Source of the DNA: Sva-07 sp963715285
Lineage (GTDB): Bacteria > Actinomycetota > Acidimicrobiia > Acidimicrobiales > Ilumatobacteraceae
Direction of reading: 5' to 3'
DNA length: 64,000 nt
NCBI GenBank assembly: GCA_963715285.1
Contig: CAVQRU010000039.1
Coordinates: 25,701 to 89,700, forward strand
Below, piece by piece: positions 26,855 through 34,973 of the stretch (position 1 is its first letter; each line of letters begins with the position of its first letter). The notes below the pieces were generated by a model that had not been told where the DNA came from, ran no database searches, and saw only the letters and a program-made list of their open reading frames with translations. A program made the position numbers and the translations under genes.

Positions 26855-26870
26855 GTTCGGGAGACTCGCG

Positions 26871-27218
26871 TCAGGAGCGCTTGACCACGTGCTCGACGAC
26901 CTCGAACGACATGAGGTCGGCGCCCTGGGCGACCGGCTTGCGGGGTGCCTCGCCATCGGCGGGCTGGTTGCCGTCGGCCTGGCCGCTGGCGTGGCCGTGC
27001 GCGAAGTCCTGGCTGTTCATCCACGCCTGGAAATGCTCCTCCGACGCCCAGCGGGTGTAGACGAAGTAGCGATCCTCACCTTCGACGGGGCGCAACAACT
27101 GGAAGTCCTCGAACCCGTCGAACTGCTCGACCATCTTCGCCCGCCCGGCGAATCGCCCCTCGAGCTGCGGGCCCATGCCCTCGGGGATCGTGATGGCATT
27201 GATCTTGACGACGCTCAT
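26871..27218 (-). CDS. Antibiotic-biosynthesis-monooxygenase-fold protein
   Basis: The 115-residue protein has the ABM ferredoxin-like fold signature. It starts with a beta strand (MSVVKINAITI), then shows FDGFEDFQLLRP and YFVYTRWASEEHFQAWM. The family includes heme-degrading enzymes such as mycobacterial MhuD and small monooxygenases. The heme or substrate ligands cannot be fixed here. The start is ATG at 27218, with CATGCT six bases upstream. The preceding kynureninase frame runs 143 bases into this gene in another frame. Confidence 0.8.
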   Translation of the reverse strand: MSVVKINAITIPEGMGPQLEGRFAGRAKMVEQFDGFEDFQLLRPVEGEDRYFVYTRWASEEHFQAWMNSQDFAHGHASGQADGNQPADGEAPRKPVAQGADLMSFEVVEHVVKRS

Positions 27219-28446
27219 ACGCCCAGCATGCCCGCCCCACACCGGAAAACTCGCCCGGATCGTGGCGCTCAGCGCGACGTTCCGGGCAGATTTGCGGGTG
27301 GCGAGTTCGCCGAGGGATGGCCAGTGCATCGAAGACGTCGACGAAGCTGGTGGTGAGCGGGGAGAGACCGAATCGCAGGACGTCGGGATCGCGGTAGTCG
27401 ACGATCACCTTGCGGTCGGCCAACCCGTGTTGGAGCGAGCGGGCGTCGGGGTGGCGGATCGCGACGTGGCCACCGCGGCGGACCGGGTCGCGAGGCGTGT
27501 CGGTCTCGAAGCCGAGCTCGTCGGCCACGTCGAGACAGAATCCGGTCAGTGCGCTCGCCTTGGCGGCGATGGCATCGATGCCGGCTTCCACGGTGACTCG
27601 GATGCCCTCGCGGGCGGCGGTGAGGCCGAGCACGGGCGGCGTGCCGTTGAGCATGCGGCCGATCCCGGGTCGCGGGTCGAACGGCCGCTCCATCGCGAAC
27701 TGGTCGGTCTGGCCGAACCACCCCCAGATCGGCTGGGTCACCCGATCGTGGATCTCGCCGGAGACGAAGACGAACGCCGGGGCACCCGGCCCACCGTTGA
27801 GGAACTTGTACGTGCAGCCGACGGCCAACTCCACCCCGGCGGCGGGAAGGTCGAGTTCGAGCACGCCCGCTGCGTGCGACAGGTCCCAGACCGTGGTGGC
27901 ACCGTGCTCCGCGGCGCGAGCGGTCTCACCGGCGATGTCGGCGACCTCGGCGGTTCGGTAGTCGACCAGCGAACGAACCACGACGTCGACACCCTGGAGG
28001 TCGTGGAGGCCGTGCCGAACCGCGCACGCGCGGAGTCGTGCGACGCCTGCCGTCACGTAGCGGTCGGTCGGGAAGTCGTGGTCGTCGATCGCGATCACCC
28101 GTCGGCCGGGAACGAGGTCGAGTGCGACGTTCACCTGCTGGAACAGCGCGACGGTGGTCGACTCGTGGACCGCAACCTCGCCAGGTCGTGCACCGAGCAA
28201 CGGTGCCAGTTCGTCACCGACGGCGAGCGCGAGGTTCAGCCAGTCGTGTTCCCACCACGACGTGATCAGGTCCTTCGACCACTCGTCGACCACCTGGTGC
28301 AGCGCGGCAACGGTTCGCTTCGGGGTGCGTCCGAGCGAGTTTCCGTCGAGATAGATCAGCTCGGGGTCGGCCACGACGAACTCGTCGCGCCACGGCGCGA
28401 GTGGATCGGCGGCGTCGAGGGCCAGCGCGTCGGAGCGATCGGTCAT
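27076..28446 (-). CDS. kynU: Kynureninase with abnormal 3' end
   Basis: Kynureninase is a PLP enzyme that cleaves kynurenine to anthranilate and alanine in tryptophan breakdown. The protein shows YLDGNSLG near the N-terminus, WDLSHAAG, the PLP lysine in CTYKFLNGGPG, and the late LRFGLSPLTTSFVDVFDAL signature near residue 375. After that point the family's usual last 20-30 residues are absent. The frame instead reads through a palindromic repeat and into the downstream gene out of frame, giving 456 residues. The start is ATG at 28446. The 3' end may have been altered by the repeat. Confidence 0.85.
   Translation of the reverse strand: MTDRSDALALDAADPLAPWRDEFVVADPELIYLDGNSLGRTPKRTVAALHQVVDEWSKDLITSWWEHDWLNLALAVGDELAPLLGARPGEVAVHESTTVALFQQVNVALDLVPGRRVIAIDDHDFPTDRYVTAGVARLRACAVRHGLHDLQGVDVVVRSLVDYRTAEVADIAGETARAAEHGATTVWDLSHAAGVLELDLPAAGVELAVGCTYKFLNGGPGAPAFVFVSGEIHDRVTQPIWGWFGQTDQFAMERPFDPRPGIGRMLNGTPPVLGLTAAREGIRVTVEAGIDAIAAKASALTGFCLDVADELGFETDTPRDPVRRGGHVAIRHPDARSLQHGLADRKVIVDYRDPDVLRFGLSPLTTSFVDVFDALAIPRRTRHPQICPERRAERHDPGEFSGVGRACWAYERRQDQCHHDPRGHGPAARGAIRRAGEDGRAVRRVRGLPVVAPRRR
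27242..27297. repeat. Palindromic intergenic repeat, copy 1
   Basis: This imperfect hairpin has arms of about 28 bases around the core GCGCTCAGCGC. It shares the layout and most of the sequence with the copy at 38084-38144. Common blocks are CCGGAAAA, GCGCTCAGCGCGACG and TCCGGGCA. It lies between kynU and the monooxygenase-fold gene, and in the kynU frame it contains no stop codon. Confidence 0.65.
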
Positions 28447-28581
28447 GTATCGGCCAGTCTGACCCGTCCGGGAACCGTCGATCACATCCGATCACGGGAC
28501 TCCCGGCCCTTGGCGTCGAGCGGACGCAGGGAGACACTCGAGGTGAGCCGATCCGTGCACCGACGACCGAGGAGGTGGGTC

Positions 28582-29154
28582 ATGTGGGACATCGAACGAC
28601 TCCGAAGATCCTTGTGCGTCGTCGCCCTGGGAGCGGTCGCCGTCACCGGGTGCGGAAGCGGCGATGACGTCGGCACGGATGCGACCGATCCGGACGTTGC
28701 CGTCGACGTGGCGGATGCCGTCGACGCGGCGGATGCCGGCGCCGACACCGACACCGAGCCCGCCGGTCTGACGATCGAGGCGCTCTGCGATCCGCTCGAC
28801 GGGGTCGTGCTCGACTGGATCGGCGGCGACATCGAGCGTCAACACGTCGATCTGTTCGCCACCGACGACCCGGCGTCGCTGACGTGCGAGTGGCAGGGAG
28901 CGCCCGAGTACCGCGAGATCAGGGTCACGTACCACGCGTCACCATCGGTCTGGGATGCGACCGCCGCCAGTGGCGGAGCACCGCTCGACGCGGTCGAGGC
29001 CGACAGTGTGTACGACGGGGAGATCCTGTCGGTTCGCGCCGACAACGGCTGGACCGTCGACGTCATCGCGTTCGAGGGTGATCCCCCGGACTACGTCGAC
29101 GACCCCGCGGTGGTCGCACCGATCGCGAACGCTGCGCTCGCTGCGGCCTCCTGA
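28582..29154 (+). CDS. Predicted lipoprotein of unknown function
   Basis: The 190-residue product has a signal peptide with the lipobox VTGC (cysteine 24). A low-complexity stretch of Asp, Ala and Val follows, formed by a repeated GAC/GCG-rich pattern. The rest is a compact domain with two cysteines that could form a disulfide. This layout is typical of small secreted DUF3558-like lipoproteins of actinobacteria, but the match is not certain. GAGGAGG lies shortly before the ATG. It diverges from kynU. Confidence 0.75.
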   Translation: MWDIERLRRSLCVVALGAVAVTGCGSGDDVGTDATDPDVAVDVADAVDAADAGADTDTEPAGLTIEALCDPLDGVVLDWIGGDIERQHVDLFATDDPASLTCEWQGAPEYREIRVTYHASPSVWDATAASGGAPLDAVEADSVYDGEILSVRADNGWTVDVIAFEGDPPDYVDDPAVVAPIANAALAAAS

Positions 29155-29193
29155 GCGTCGGTCTGCTGTGTCGGTGCCGTGTCGGTGCGGGTG

Positions 29194-30105
29194 TCACCGG
29201 ACCAGATCGACGAAGCTGGCGTGGCGGACCAGGCCGTCGTTGGTGAACTCGGCGATCGACACCCTGGCGCGCAGCAGTGGTTCCACCCAGGTCGCCGTTC
29301 GGGCGACGCCGGCCGGAACGGGTGGATCGAACGGGCAACGATCGGTCGCCAGGGTGTCCAGCTGGGAGCGCAGTTCCGAGAGCGTGCGCTCGTCGAAGCC
29401 CGTCCCGACGCCACCGGCGAATCGCAGGGTGCCATCGGCCTCGGGCCGCCCGACGAGCAACGCGCCGAGGGTGGAGGAACGGCTGCCGGTTCCTTCGGTG
29501 AATCCCCCGATGGTCAGCTCCACCAGCGTCCGGTTCTTGATCTTGCGCCAGTCCTTCGATCGTGCGCCCGGGCGGTAGAGCGAGTCGAGACGCTTCGCGA
29601 TCACGCCCTCGAGGCCCTCGGCCGCCGTTGCCTCCACCAACTCGGTGCCACCGCCGACACGGAACCCGGGGACGGTCCAGTTCGGCCCGGTCTCGACGAG
29701 TTGGTCGAGCAGGCGTCGGCGAGCGTCGTACGGGAGGTCGATCACGTCGGTGCCGTCGACCTGCAGCACGTCGAAGAACTGCAGCACCGCCTCACGAGTC
29801 GAGCCGACCCCCGACTGCTGGACCAACTCGAACCGCGGCCGACCATCGTCGTCGAACACGACGAGCTCGGCGTCGAGGATCGCCGACGAGGCGTTCAACG
29901 AGTCAGCCAGTCCGGACAACTCCGGCCATCGGTCGGTGACATCGTGGCCGGCGGTGCTCTGCAGCCGAACTCGTCCGTCGGCGACGTGGACGATCGTGCG
30001 GTAGCCGTCCCACTTCACCTCGAACGCCCAGTCGTCACCGTCGGGGATCGCCGCGGTGGAGCCCATCGTCGCCTTCATCGGCGCCACCGGGAAGCGAAGC
30101 GTCAC
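29194..30105 (-). CDS. ATP-dependent DNA ligase, LigC-like
   Basis: The 303-residue protein is a minimal ATP-dependent ligase. The nucleotide-accepting lysine is K31 in EVKWDGYR, and motif-like segments ILDAELVVFDDDG, EGVIAKRLDS and DWRKIKN follow. An OB-fold domain forms the C-terminal third. It lacks polymerase and nuclease domains of LigD, so it resembles LigC, used in repair alongside the NAD-dependent ligase. A CACGAT box lies seven bases before the GTG at 30105, which decides the start. It follows the CoA-transferase gene closely. Confidence 0.9.
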   Translation of the reverse strand: MTLRFPVAPMKATMGSTAAIPDGDDWAFEVKWDGYRTIVHVADGRVRLQSTAGHDVTDRWPELSGLADSLNASSAILDAELVVFDDDGRPRFELVQQSGVGSTREAVLQFFDVLQVDGTDVIDLPYDARRRLLDQLVETGPNWTVPGFRVGGGTELVEATAAEGLEGVIAKRLDSLYRPGARSKDWRKIKNRTLVELTIGGFTEGTGSRSSTLGALLVGRPEADGTLRFAGGVGTGFDERTLSELRSQLDTLATDRCPFDPPVPAGVARTATWVEPLLRARVSIAEFTNDGLVRHASFVDLVR

Positions 30106-30118
30106 GCCGGCAATCGTG

Positions 30119-31366
30119 TCAGGCGTCGGGGAGACGGCTCGACAGCACGCCCGACGTCTCGAGGTGATCGAGTTGCTCGTCGTCGTAGCCGAGCAGTTCG
30201 GAGAGCACGGAGCGGTTGTCCTCGCCGCGGTACTTGGGAAGTCCCGACACCCCGACATCGGGGGACGAGCTGAACCGCCATGGCGAGTTGGGCACGCGGA
30301 TCGTGCCGCCGCCGCGGTCGTCGACGTCGACCACGGCGTGGCGATCACGGGCCCACTCGGTCTCGGTCAGCTCCCCTGGCTGGCGCACACGGCCGACCGC
30401 CAGTTGGTGTTTCGAGAACTGTGCCTCGAACGCCGCCGCATCCGGCATCGTGGCGGCGAAGTCCCGAATGATCTCGCGCAGCGCGTCGAAGTTGTCCAGC
30501 CGGGCCGCGACGTCGACGAAGCGCGGATCGTCGGCGAGGTCCGTGCGATCCATCGCGGCGATGAAGAAGTCGAACGTGCCGCGCTCGGCAGGATGTCCGG
30601 ACACGACGAGTGACTCGCCGTTCGCCACCGTGAGCACGAGGTAGTCGCCGGGGCGGAAGCTGCGGATCCACTGCGGGTCGTCGTGGCCGTCCCACAGCGC
30701 GTCGTGGAGGTGCTCGTTGACGTAGAGCATCGTCTCGGCCATCGACACGTCGATCCACTGCCCCTCGCCGGTGTGCTCGCGCTGGTAGAGCGCAGCGAGG
30801 ATCGCCGACGCCGTCTCCAACGAGGTGTACACGTCGGCGTGACTGTGCGGATCCTTTGCCAGCTCGCCCCCGCGAGCATTGCCCTGCGACGCGACGATGC
30901 CCGCTTCGGCTTCGACGACGGGTGCGTAGGCGCGGCGCTTCACCCACGGCCCGGTCTGGCCGTACCCGGAGATCGAGGCGTAGACCAGTCGAGGATTGCG
31001 AGCGAGCAGCGCGTCGGCGCCGAGCCCGAGGCGGGCCATCACCCCGGGCCGGTAGTTCTCGACGAGCACGTCCGCGTGCTCGGCGAGGGCGAGCAGGATG
31101 TCGGACCCTTCGGGGGTGGACAGGTCGATACTGAGGTTGCGCTTGCCGACGTTCTGTTGCACGAAGTAGCTCGACAGGCCGTGGCGGCGGGGCGTGGCGA
31201 ACCGGGTGAGATCGCCCGCCGGCGGCTCGATCTTGATCACATCGGCACCCATGTCGGCGAGCATTCGGGTGCAGTGGGGGCCGGACAGCACCCGGCTCAG
31301 GTCGAGCACGCGAACGCCCGACAGCGGGCGGCCGGCCGAAGTCGGAGGAGCGGGAGGAGGCGTCAC
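30119..31366 (-). CDS. Class III CoA-transferase (CaiB/BaiF family)
   Basis: The 415-residue protein belongs to the family that moves CoA between carboxylic acids through a mixed-anhydride intermediate. The N-terminus GVRVLDLSRVLSGPHCTRML and the ADVIKIEPPAGD segment are family hallmarks. The catalytic aspartate lies in the HADVYTSLETA segment. The substrate pair is unknown. GTG at 31366 follows a CACGAT box by six bases; an in-frame upstream ATG at 31384 is the alternative. It diverges from the SDR gene. Confidence 0.88.
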   Translation of the reverse strand: MTPPPAPPTSAGRPLSGVRVLDLSRVLSGPHCTRMLADMGADVIKIEPPAGDLTRFATPRRHGLSSYFVQQNVGKRNLSIDLSTPEGSDILLALAEHADVLVENYRPGVMARLGLGADALLARNPRLVYASISGYGQTGPWVKRRAYAPVVEAEAGIVASQGNARGGELAKDPHSHADVYTSLETASAILAALYQREHTGEGQWIDVSMAETMLYVNEHLHDALWDGHDDPQWIRSFRPGDYLVLTVANGESLVVSGHPAERGTFDFFIAAMDRTDLADDPRFVDVAARLDNFDALREIIRDFAATMPDAAAFEAQFSKHQLAVGRVRQPGELTETEWARDRHAVVDVDDRGGGTIRVPNSPWRFSSSPDVGVSGLPKYRGEDNRSVLSELLGYDDEQLDHLETSGVLSSRLPDA

Positions 31367-31453
31367 CCCGCCATCGTGGCGCACACGTCCTCCCCGACCC
31401 GACCCCGGCGGGCCGATCCGCCCGGCCGCGCGCCGGTGCGCAACACTGCGGCG

Positions 31454-32293
31454 ATGGACGGCGACGCACGATCACTGGACGGCCAGTTGGCCCTGATCAC
31501 CGGCGGCGGTTCGGGCATCGGCCTCGCCTGCGCCCGGGCGTTGCTCGCTGACGGCGCGGGCGTGACGCTCGCGGCGCGCACCGTCGAGCGCCTGGAGGCC
31601 ACCGCCGACGACCTTCGCAGCGAGTTCCCCGGTGCGACGGTGTCGACGGTGGCGTGTGATGTCACCGACGAAGCGAGTGTCGAAGCCGCCTGCGCCGCTG
31701 CTGCTGACGCAGGTCCACTCCGCATCGTGGTGGCCAATGCCGGAACGGGTTCGGCGGGGCCGTTCCACCTCACCTCCCTCGACGACTGGAACACGGTGCT
31801 CGGCACCAACCTGACCGGCGCCTTCCTCACGATGAAACACGCCGTGCCGCACCTCGCCGCCAACGGCGGCGGGTCGATCGTGGCGATGTCGTCGATCGCG
31901 GCCGCGGCGACGCACCGGTACATGACCCCCTACAACGTGTCGAAGGCCGGCCTCGAGATGCTCGTCCGCCAGGTGGCCGACGAACTCGGTGGGGTCGGAA
32001 TTCGCGCGAACGCAGTGCGTCCGAGTCTGGTCCCGACCGACATCTCGGCCGGGCTCGTCGCGGTGCCGGAGATCGTCGACGACTACCTCGAGCAGATGCC
32101 GCTGCATCGCTTGGGCACCACCGACGACATCGCGTCGGTCGTGCGCTTCCTCGCCGGACCGGAGAGCTCCTGGATCACGGGGGTGTGCATCAGCGCCGAC
32201 GGCGGTCACCATCTGCGGCGTGGTCCGAACCTCGACGGCGTGATGCGGATGCTGTTCGGCGACGCAGTGGCGCCACCCGGCCCGACGGACTGA
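31454..32293 (+). CDS. Short-chain dehydrogenase/reductase
   Basis: The 279-residue oxidoreductase has the classical SDR pattern. The cofactor motif TGGGSGIG lies near residue 16, NAG is in the VVANAGTG segment, and the catalytic serine is followed by Y-x3-K in YNVSK. A C-terminal WITGVCISADGG completes the family signature. Acidic or basic residues after the second strand do not settle NAD versus NADP. Divergence from the CoA-transferase gene suggests a shared pathway in acid or lipid metabolism, which is inference. Confidence 0.9.
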   Translation: MDGDARSLDGQLALITGGGSGIGLACARALLADGAGVTLAARTVERLEATADDLRSEFPGATVSTVACDVTDEASVEAACAAAADAGPLRIVVANAGTGSAGPFHLTSLDDWNTVLGTNLTGAFLTMKHAVPHLAANGGGSIVAMSSIAAAATHRYMTPYNVSKAGLEMLVRQVADELGGVGIRANAVRPSLVPTDISAGLVAVPEIVDDYLEQMPLHRLGTTDDIASVVRFLAGPESSWITGVCISADGGHHLRRGPNLDGVMRMLFGDAVAPPGPTD

Positions 32294-32299
32294 GGATCA

Positions 32300-32326
32300 C
32301 CCCTGATGGGTGAGCCATCAGCGGGG
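32300..32326. terminator. Hairpin after the SDR gene
   Basis: CCCC-TGATGG pairs with CCATCA-GC-GGGG around a five-base loop, with a two-base bulge. It lies seven bases after the SDR stop codon. It probably ends that transcript. Confidence 0.5.
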
Positions 32327-32385
32327 AATCCGCGCGAGACTCTCGCTCGCAACGATCCGATCACAGGAAGCGCACGCACACGACC

Positions 32386-32808
32386 ATGACCGACGTACAC
32401 GGACCGATCGACTTCGTCCTCCTCGAGTTCACCGGTGGGAACGATCTCTCCACGACCGCAGCTGCACTCATCGACCTCGTCGAGCGTGGCGTGGTCCGGC
32501 TCTACGACCTGCTCGCCATCCGCAAGGAGGAGGACGGGACGTTCTCGATGGTCGAACTCGATGTGCTCGGCGACGAGATGACCGTGATCGCCGGCGCCCG
32601 CTCGGGACTCCTCGGCGACGACGACATGCAGGCCGCTGCCGACACGATGTTGCCGGGCACGACGGGTGTGCTGCTGATGTACGAGAACACGTGGGCGGTC
32701 CCGTTCGTGAGCGCCGCGCTCGACGCCGGCGGCACGATGATCGCCACCAGGCGCATCCCGGCCGAAGAGGTCATCGCCGTCCTCGACGAACTCGAAGCCG
32801 CCGACTGA
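32386..32808 (+). CDS. DUF6325/DUF1269-type small protein
   Basis: The 140-residue protein resembles the family of actinobacterial DUF6325 (formerly grouped with DUF1269) proteins. It opens with GPIDFVLLEFTG and has a middle acidic segment and the LLMYENTWA signature. No catalytic residue is known. Such genes often stand next to a gene for a SHOCT-domain protein, as here with the gene at 32838. The pair is commonly seen among envelope or stress genes. The ribosome site is weak. Confidence 0.75.
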   Translation: MTDVHGPIDFVLLEFTGGNDLSTTAAALIDLVERGVVRLYDLLAIRKEEDGTFSMVELDVLGDEMTVIAGARSGLLGDDDMQAAADTMLPGTTGVLLMYENTWAVPFVSAALDAGGTMIATRRIPAEEVIAVLDELEAAD

Positions 32809-32837
32809 GCTCGGCGCACGACTGAAAGGAACCACCG

Positions 32838-33197
32838 ATGCCAGGTCTGGTCAGAGGAATCGCCCGCACCGCCGTCGTCGCCGGCACCGCCACCGCCGTG
32901 TCCGGACGCGTCGCGCGCCGCCAAGCGGCGCGCTACACCGAGAAGGACGCGCAGCTCGCCGCGGATCGTACGGCGGCCTACGAGCGCGACATGGGCTACA
33001 ACCAGCCGCCGCCTCAGCAGTACGCGCCACAGCCGCAGTACGCGCCGCAACCCCAGTACGCGCCTGCGCCCGCACCGGCAGCGCCCGCACAGGATCCGAT
33101 GTTCGCCGAGCTCCAGCAGCTCGGCGACCTGCACGCCAGCGGGGTCCTCACCGACGAGGAGTTCGCCGCGGCGAAGGCGAAGGTGCTCGGCACCTGA
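32838..33197 (+). CDS. SHOCT-domain protein with PQYA repeats
   Basis: The 119-residue protein has a hydrophobic N-terminal start and a charged helix. A run of Gln/Tyr/Ala/Pro repeats (three PQYAP units at about residues 57-80) follows, and a C-terminal SHOCT motif (LGDLHASGVLTDEEFAAAK) ends the chain. SHOCT segments are short helices found at protein termini that mediate oligomerisation. GAAAGG lies before the ATG. It is likely co-transcribed with the preceding DUF6325 gene. Confidence 0.8.
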   Translation: MPGLVRGIARTAVVAGTATAVSGRVARRQAARYTEKDAQLAADRTAAYERDMGYNQPPPQQYAPQPQYAPQPQYAPAPAPAAPAQDPMFAELQQLGDLHASGVLTDEEFAAAKAKVLGT

Positions 33198-33368
33198 CCC
33201 CGCTCGGTGCGACGGTTCCGGTGGCGGTCGGCCGGGCGTCACACCCGAACTCGTCGATGTCCCGGTAGTGTCGTGCTCGCGCTGGTCGACTTCACGACTG
33301 GTGAGCGCACTCGGATAACTCTCTGCTCCGGTCCTGCGCTGTGTGAGCAACATAGAGGAGTCCCCCCA

Positions 33369-34907
33369 ATGACCATCATCGACGACGCGCCACGCGTCAC
33401 GTCCCCCGACACGCCCGACGACACCGTCGCCTTCCGCGACCTCGGCCTGCCCGATGCGATCGTGCGCCGGCTCGAGAGCCAGGGCAAGCACAACGCCTTC
33501 CCCATCCAGGCTGCCGTCATCCCCGACGCGTTGGCCGGCCGCGACGTCGCCGGCCGCGCCCCCACCGGTTCCGGCAAGACGCTCGGCTTCGGTCTCCCAC
33601 TCGTCGCCCGCCTCGTCGACGCCCGTCCCAAGCGGCCCGTCGCCCTGGTGCTGGCCCCCACTCGTGAACTCGCCGAGCAGATCATGGCCGAGCTCACCCC
33701 GTTCGCGAAGGCCGCCGGTCACGATGCCGCGTCCGTCTACGGCGGTGTCGGCTACGGCGGACAGCGCAAGGCACTCGACCGTGGTGTCGAACTCGTCGTC
33801 GCCTGCCCCGGCCGCCTCGAAGACCTCATGCAGATGCGAGCGATCGACCTGCGCGACGTCGCCACCGTCGTCATCGACGAGGCCGACCAGATGGCCGACA
33901 TGGGCTTCCTGCCCGCCGTTCGCCGCATCGTCGAGCAGACCTCGAAGGATCGTCAGGTCCTGCTCTTCTCTGCCACGCTCGACGGTCCCGTCGCCAAGCT
34001 CGTCGCCGACTTCCAGCACAACCCGGTGCGTCACGAGGTCGGCCCGAAGGGCCCCGACGTGCACGCCGCCCAGCACCATTTCTGGGTGGTCGACCGCGAA
34101 CAGCGCGTCAACACGACCGCCGATGTGATCCAACGTCTGGGCGCCACCATCGTCTTCACCCGCACCCGGCACGGCGCCGACCGTCTCGCCAAGCAGCTCG
34201 GCCGCAACGGCGTGACCGCGGAACCGATCCACGGCGGCCGCAGCCAGGGCCAGCGTGACCGTGCCCTCGCCTCGTTCAAGAAGGGCCAGGCCTCGGCGCT
34301 GATCGCCACCGACGTCGCCGCTCGCGGCATCCACGTCAACGGCGTCAACGCCGTCGTCCACTACGACCCGCCGGCCGAGGACGCCACCTACCTGCACCGT
34401 TCGGGCCGCACCGCACGTGCCGGCGCACTGGGCACCGTCGTGTCGCTGCTCGACCAGAGCCAGAAGAAGGACGCCATGAAGATGCAGCGCGGCATCGGGA
34501 TCAGCGAACCGCTCACCTCGGCTCGCGTCAACGATCTCGTGATCCACGCCGCACCGGCAGTCGCCAAGCAGGCGCACACCGCCGACATCGACGTCGACCA
34601 TCGCCAGACGCGGATCACCCGCGACGCGAAGCCGGCCCGCGAGCCGGCACCGAAGGCCGACACCAGTCGTCCGGTTCCGACCGGCAACGCTGCCGACGCC
34701 AAGGGAACGGTCAAGTTCTTCAACTCGGGCCGTGGCTACGGCTTCATCACCCCCGACAACGGCGACAAGGACCTCTTCGTCCACTTCTCCGTCATCGTCA
34801 ACGACGGGTTCAAGACCCTCGACAACGGTGCCCGCGTCGACTTCGGTGTTCGCGAAGGCCGCAACGGCCAAGAAGCGTTCGACGTCCGCGTCGTCCCGTT
34901 CGCCTGA
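33369..34907 (+). CDS. DEAD-box RNA helicase fused to a cold-shock domain
   Basis: The 512-residue protein unwinds RNA with ATP. The helicase core has the Q motif, APTGSGKT, PTRELAEQ, the D-E-A-D box (VIDEADQM), SAT and the late HRSGRTARAG motif. Residues about 441-512 form a complete cold-shock domain with KGTVKFFNSGRGYGFI and DLFVHFS, the RNA-binding motifs of CspA. The fusion couples unwinding and single-strand binding in one chain and suggests a cold or RNA-structure role. GAGGAG lies eight bases before the ATG, after about 170 bases of 5' region. A strong hairpin follows. Confidence 0.93.
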   Translation: MTIIDDAPRVTSPDTPDDTVAFRDLGLPDAIVRRLESQGKHNAFPIQAAVIPDALAGRDVAGRAPTGSGKTLGFGLPLVARLVDARPKRPVALVLAPTRELAEQIMAELTPFAKAAGHDAASVYGGVGYGGQRKALDRGVELVVACPGRLEDLMQMRAIDLRDVATVVIDEADQMADMGFLPAVRRIVEQTSKDRQVLLFSATLDGPVAKLVADFQHNPVRHEVGPKGPDVHAAQHHFWVVDREQRVNTTADVIQRLGATIVFTRTRHGADRLAKQLGRNGVTAEPIHGGRSQGQRDRALASFKKGQASALIATDVAARGIHVNGVNAVVHYDPPAEDATYLHRSGRTARAGALGTVVSLLDQSQKKDAMKMQRGIGISEPLTSARVNDLVIHAAPAVAKQAHTADIDVDHRQTRITRDAKPAREPAPKADTSRPVPTGNAADAKGTVKFFNSGRGYGFITPDNGDKDLFVHFSVIVNDGFKTLDNGARVDFGVREGRNGQEAFDVRVVPFA

Positions 34908-34924
34908 ACCACCGACGTCCATCG

Positions 34925-34955
34925 CCAGGTCATCGCTCGATGGGCGATGACCTGG
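34925..34955. terminator. Perfect 12-bp hairpin after the DEAD-box gene
   Basis: CCAGGTCATCGC pairs exactly with GCGATGACCTGG around a seven-base loop. It lies 17 bases after the helicase stop codon and just before the promoter of the mannosidase gene. An intrinsic-type terminator is the best reading. Confidence 0.7.
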
Positions 34956-34961
34956 GAGGAA

Positions 34962-34967
34962 TAGGGT
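34962..34967 (+). promoter_or_regulatory. -10 box TAGGGT of the mannosidase gene
   Basis: TAGGGT ends six bases before the GTG at 34974. The GGGAGGA just upstream of it lies outside the predicted mRNA and so is not the ribosome site. Confidence 0.45.
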
Positions 34968-34973
34968 CGAGTC

